DNA from: Huiozyma naganishii CBS 8797
Lineage: Eukaryota > Ascomycota > Saccharomycetes > Saccharomycetales > Saccharomycetaceae
NCBI RefSeq assembly: GCF_000348985.1
Contig: NC_035927.1
Coordinates: 496,001 to 560,000 of the forward strand
Length of the DNA stretch: 64,000 nt
Direction of reading: 5' to 3'
Shown: positions 61,052 through 64,000 of the stretch, one piece after another
Position numbering within the stretch: position 1 is the stretch's first letter
How the letters are laid out: each line of letters opens with the position of its first letter
The notes under the pieces: model-generated
The model's database searches: none
What the model saw: the letters and a program-made list of their open reading frames with translations, nothing else
What the model was told of the DNA's origin: nothing
Position numbers and translations under genes: made by a program

Positions 61052-62212
61052 TTACTCGTTCATTGGGTCAACACCAAAACCTTCTAATGTTTCACCCCAT
61101 TGATTTTCCCACGTTGTTCGCGACTCTATCGGAGAGTTCCTCTTCCTGATCATAAATTCGCCATCTTCAACTGTCTGATCTATCATATGAGCCCCATCTT
61201 CCCGCTGTGGATGTGGTATTCTTCTACCACCATCTGGTGGCCAAGAGAGACAAAGCAACAAATCCGATATGCTCAGATTATCTTCGTATGTTGAAATGTC
61301 GTTCTTTTGAAAGGTCACGCCGTTGCCTTGCGCTGTACTAAAGGGCCATAGAAGCAACATTGGTGATCCAAGAGATTGGTGAATATTTGTCAAAAGGTCT
61401 ACGTCGTAGGGAAAGTTGACTACGGAGCTGAATTTCAGTAGCCCTTGCTCATTCATTTCTAGTAATTTTTCAGCCTCCAATTCGTGTTCTGGAGTTTGTT
61501 CGTGAGGAAACTTCTCCCACACACGCTCAATCATGATCGGTAATAGTTTCTTCGAGTAAAACATGTTCTGCAGTCTCTCCATCTCCCAACTTTCAATTTG
61601 CGTCATACCTCCGATGACTTGATTAGTTACGCACCTCACAAACAGTGCCGTAATTGTAAACAGCACAAAGAGATCCATCGGCGTCAACACGACCAGTGAG
61701 ACCAGTTCCTTTGTTGTAGTTGATACGACCCCCCCCTTTATTGGCATATTTCTGGCTTGCCAGATGGCTGCAATGCGAAGCAGTAAATACCAGAATAGCT
61801 GAGATGTGGTGATAATTACCCATATAAGAAACCTCATGAATTGCGGGAAGTTACCAAATCCCAGGCAGTTCATTGTCCAGGGGCAGTGATGGTCCATCAT
61901 CAACACGCACTGTTGACAAGTCTTGCAATGATGTGACCTTTCCGGCTTAAAACCGTTGCATTTCGCACAGTATCGGTTCATATCACCGTCAGTGTGTTGT
62001 TGGGCAGAGCCATGGGGCGGTTTCCCAGGATTGGTATATATCGCCATGTAATACGAGATCCAGATCATAGTAAGGCAAAATTGGAATATTATCTGGCGCT
62101 TGTTGGACAAACTGTTCCTCAGGATGAACCAGTGCGCTGGGTACCCGATGAAGAAAATCAATGAACATGGGATTGCAATCCCATGCCATGGCTGCTTCAA
62201 CTGTACAGGCAT
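61052..62212 (-). CDS. PFA4: DHHC palmitoyltransferase Pfa4
   Basis: The 386-residue product matches Pfa4 (378 residues), the ER enzyme that palmitoylates chitin synthase Chs3 and amino-acid permeases. It has four membrane spans, two on each side of a cysteine-rich domain (about 79-125) that ends in the catalytic DHHC (107-110) within MMDHHCPWTMNCLGFGN. The start at 62212 (MPVQLKQPWHGIAIP) fits. It is convergent with SIN3 and divergent from NEJ1. The S. cerevisiae order YOL004W-YOL003C is kept, but the next gene is from another chromosome arm. Confidence 0.96.
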   Translation of the reverse strand: MPVQLKQPWHGIAIPCSLIFFIGYPAHWFILRNSLSNKRQIIFQFCLTMIWISYYMAIYTNPGKPPHGSAQQHTDGDMNRYCAKCNGFKPERSHHCKTCQQCVLMMDHHCPWTMNCLGFGNFPQFMRFLIWVIITTSQLFWYLLLRIAAIWQARNMPIKGGVVSTTTKELVSLVVLTPMDLFVLFTITALFVRCVTNQVIGGMTQIESWEMERLQNMFYSKKLLPIMIERVWEKFPHEQTPEHELEAEKLLEMNEQGLLKFSSVVNFPYDVDLLTNIHQSLGSPMLLLWPFSTAQGNGVTFQKNDISTYEDNLSISDLLLCLSWPPDGGRRIPHPQREDGAHMIDQTVEDGEFMIRKRNSPIESRTTWENQWGETLEGFGVDPMNE

Positions 62213-62382
62213 TCAGCTCTATATCGTATGCTGTATATCCCCTTGGTTGTATTTCGTCATCCAAGAAAGTGTCTTTTCGCAACTTCCTTCGGAAGGACTT
62301 CCACGATAGAAATTAGTGGTCATTTTTGATGACATAGAGAATCCAGAGGTTTGAGTCTCTTTGGTATCCCGTTCAATGACTG

Positions 62383-63357
62383 ATGTTGTGCGACAGTGAC
62401 GTTGCCACTTCCTTAGCAGGGCAACGTGATGCCTGCAATTGGAGGGTTTGTCGGGTACTCAACGAACAGGAATCCCCACTAGGTTCTGAACATCGCTCTC
62501 TATGGTTTTTGTGCACAATTTGGGGTCCACATGAGCAGTCCATACTGTTTCTTCTACTACAGTCGGCGCTGCCATTCCAGGATACAGGACTAGTCAATCC
62601 AATCATATCCGAACTGCGTCTCGAAAGCATAGAGGAACAATATAGGACGCAAGGGTTTGAAGCGGTTGATAATGAAACGATTATCCAAGAAATCCATCAC
62701 CTGGAAGAGCTCTGCATCAACGATATCGCTTTATCCATTTCAATTAATCCCGCAAATGGTGATTCAAGCTTGAGACTGACGTTGACAGTCCCCAAGGTCG
62801 TCTCTTCGCTGGCCAATTCAGTTGTCGCCAAGTTGTACAGTAGCCTCATCGAGCAGTTTATAGAGGGAGGCCAAAATCTGTTGACCTTGGTGCACGAGCA
62901 AGAGGAGACAATACACCGAAAGGACGATGTGGTTCAGTTTTTGAAGGATACTACAGTGGATCTTGGTGGTAGCAGTACAATTGACAGGTGGGCTCCCCCT
63001 GGTTCCATAAACTACCATGTTTTGAAACCGCGTGGCGCCCGTCGCGTGAACAAACTGGATTTGAACCGCGAAAGCTCGGCAAGACGCATCCTGTGCAGTA
63101 AGATATTGGACAATACACGTTTGTGGGCCAACCCAATCGGCGAGGAGGCCAGAGAGCCACCGTTGAAGCGCACTACATCCTTTGATGAGGAGCTCGCGTC
63201 GAAGGAGGAGCGCGAGATTGATGTTGTTGAATTTGACAAAGAACCGTCCTCTTCGATAAATACGGGCTCCTCAACGGAGGGTTCTACACCGTCTCCAAGC
63301 AAGCGTCTACGTAAGTTTGGCAAAATCAAAGCCAAAACGGATGGAGAGGCTAGTTGA
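62383..63357 (+). CDS. NEJ1: End-joining factor Nej1 (XLF family)
   Basis: The 324-residue product (342 in S. cerevisiae) has the XLF layout: an N-terminal head domain, a helical stalk, and a basic tail ending KRLRKFGKIKAK. That tail closely matches the Lif1-binding C-terminus of Nej1 (KRRKFGKVRVKN as I recall). The segment STIDRWAPPGSINYHVL also has a counterpart. Nej1 stimulates Dnl4-Lif1 in non-homologous end joining and is haploid-specific in S. cerevisiae because a1/alpha2 represses it. The protein is otherwise poorly conserved. Next to RPS28, it reproduces the S. cerevisiae YLR265C-YLR264W pair. Confidence 0.9.
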   Translation: MLCDSDVATSLAGQRDACNWRVCRVLNEQESPLGSEHRSLWFLCTIWGPHEQSILFLLLQSALPFQDTGLVNPIISELRLESIEEQYRTQGFEAVDNETIIQEIHHLEELCINDIALSISINPANGDSSLRLTLTVPKVVSSLANSVVAKLYSSLIEQFIEGGQNLLTLVHEQEETIHRKDDVVQFLKDTTVDLGGSSTIDRWAPPGSINYHVLKPRGARRVNKLDLNRESSARRILCSKILDNTRLWANPIGEEAREPPLKRTTSFDEELASKEEREIDVVEFDKEPSSSINTGSSTEGSTPSPSKRLRKFGKIKAKTDGEAS

Positions 63358-63734
63358 TAAGTAGACACCTCAATTACTTTCTAGCAATTTTATAGGTTAC
63401 TTTTCAGTTAATAGCATAAAATATTATTATATGTTATCTATATGTAATATGGACGCGGAACATATAAAATTTTAGTTAGAAATGGGGGTGGGTGCGATGA
63501 AGGGAAGTCTTCGTTTGGTTTACATTTAGAGCCACTTCGATGGTTTATTAATTTTCTATATTCATTGTGAAGTATTATTATTGGCAAATTCACCGAGAGG
63601 CAACTAAATTATGATGACATAGGTTATTATGAGAGATTGTACATTTGTTGGTAATAAAAAAAGCAGAAAACTGACGAGCTCAAAAGGGTGTAAAAAGCTT
63701 GGCCAGCTTGCATATTCCATTGTACAAAATTCTC
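63358..63734. other. Convergent 3' region of NEJ1 and RPS28
   Basis: A 377-bp gap holding both 3' untranslated regions. Near the RPS28 side is a small hairpin (AAGCT at 63695-63699 with AGCTT at 63705-63709). S. cerevisiae RPS28B is autoregulated by a 3' UTR hairpin with Edc3; whether this hairpin does the same is not known. Confidence 0.45.
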
Positions 63735-63938
63735 TTAACGCAAACGACGGGCTTCACGCTCGGATTCCATTAGAACCAAGATGTCGTTCTCTCTGACTGG
63801 ACCCTTGACGTTTCTGACAATGGTTCTGGAAGTGTCTTCCAAGAATTCGACACGGACCTGGGTGACACCACCACGGGAACCGGTACGGCCTAAAACTTTG
63901 ATAACCTTGGCTAGAGTAACGGGGGTCTTGGTATCCAT
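63735..63938 (-). CDS. RPS28: 40S ribosomal protein eS28
   Basis: The 67-residue product is essentially identical to S. cerevisiae Rps28A/B, a small protein near the mRNA exit channel of the small subunit. It has an OB-like fold ([20 protein letters not shown], then [16 protein letters not shown] at the end). Codon use is highly biased. Position next to NEJ1 fits RPS28B (YLR264W). Only 62 bp of upstream sequence is inside the window, so its promoter cannot be judged. Confidence 0.98.
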   Translation of the reverse strand: MDTKTPVTLAKVIKVLGRTGSRGGVTQVRVEFLEDTSRTIVRNVKGPVRENDILVLMESEREARRLR

Positions 63939-64000
63939 CTTGTTCTTCTGATGTGCTAGAGGTGCTGGGGGGAGACTTAAGCAATAAACAGAGATAGAAC

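Overview
This window is nuclear DNA from a budding yeast of the family Saccharomycetaceae. Nearly every long open frame is a recognisable Saccharomyces-type gene, the genes are compact and I see no spliceosomal intron. The gene order matches known S. cerevisiae segments that have been rearranged. A Kazachstania- or Naumovozyma-like species is plausible, but I cannot prove genus or species from the sequence alone. One ambiguous base (22041) and long C/G homopolymers suggest a draft assembly.

Layout. 1-3.8 kb: the N-terminal end of SNX4 running off the left edge, RTT109, and an unrecognised 544-residue gene. 3.8-7.7 kb: an AT-rich, gene-poor stretch with a 205-bp structured repeat and a tRNA-Leu(UAG). 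7.8-24.6 kb: RPN1, VMA16, THR1, MAS2, MYO1, a Ras-like GTPase (YHR022C type) and RPS27, collinear with S. cerevisiae YHR027C-YHR021C. 25-28.1 kb: a small Dpm2-like membrane protein, an unrecognised helical protein with an apparent frameshift, and a tRNA-Arg/tRNA-Asp pair. 28.4-33.8 kb: GPM1, NNR2, MCR1 and DBR1 (the YKL152C-YKL149C order). 33.8-37.5 kb: a second AT-rich, gene-poor stretch carrying two more copies of the repeat in inverted orientation.

37.6-47.0 kb: an F-box-like protein (probably the BOP2 position), a PDR8/YRM1-type zinc-cluster factor, SEC22, a scavenger decapping enzyme (DCS1/DCS2) and a CMG1/GPATCH11-type gene with an apparent frameshift (YLR266-271 neighbourhood). 47.2-62.2 kb: DNL4, UTP23, ALG6, a divergent polo-like kinase, RPB11, SIN3 and PFA4 (mostly genes that flank CEN15 in S. 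cerevisiae). 62.4-64 kb: NEJ1 and RPS28 (YLR265C, YLR264W).

The genes are mostly unrelated housekeeping functions. DNL4 and NEJ1, two non-homologous end-joining factors on different chromosomes in S. cerevisiae, lie about 12 kb apart. Several promoters keep expected control sites: a PACE element at RPN1, a Gcn4 site at THR1, PAC plus RRPE at UTP23, and a CACGTG box at MCR1.

The two most unusual things are (1) a family of about 205-bp elements in three copies, whose differences preserve stem-loops, so they look like a structured RNA or folded mobile element; and (2) a second, divergent polo-like kinase with Glu at the activation-loop Thr position, HGD in place of HRD, and altered polo-box phosphate-binding residues.
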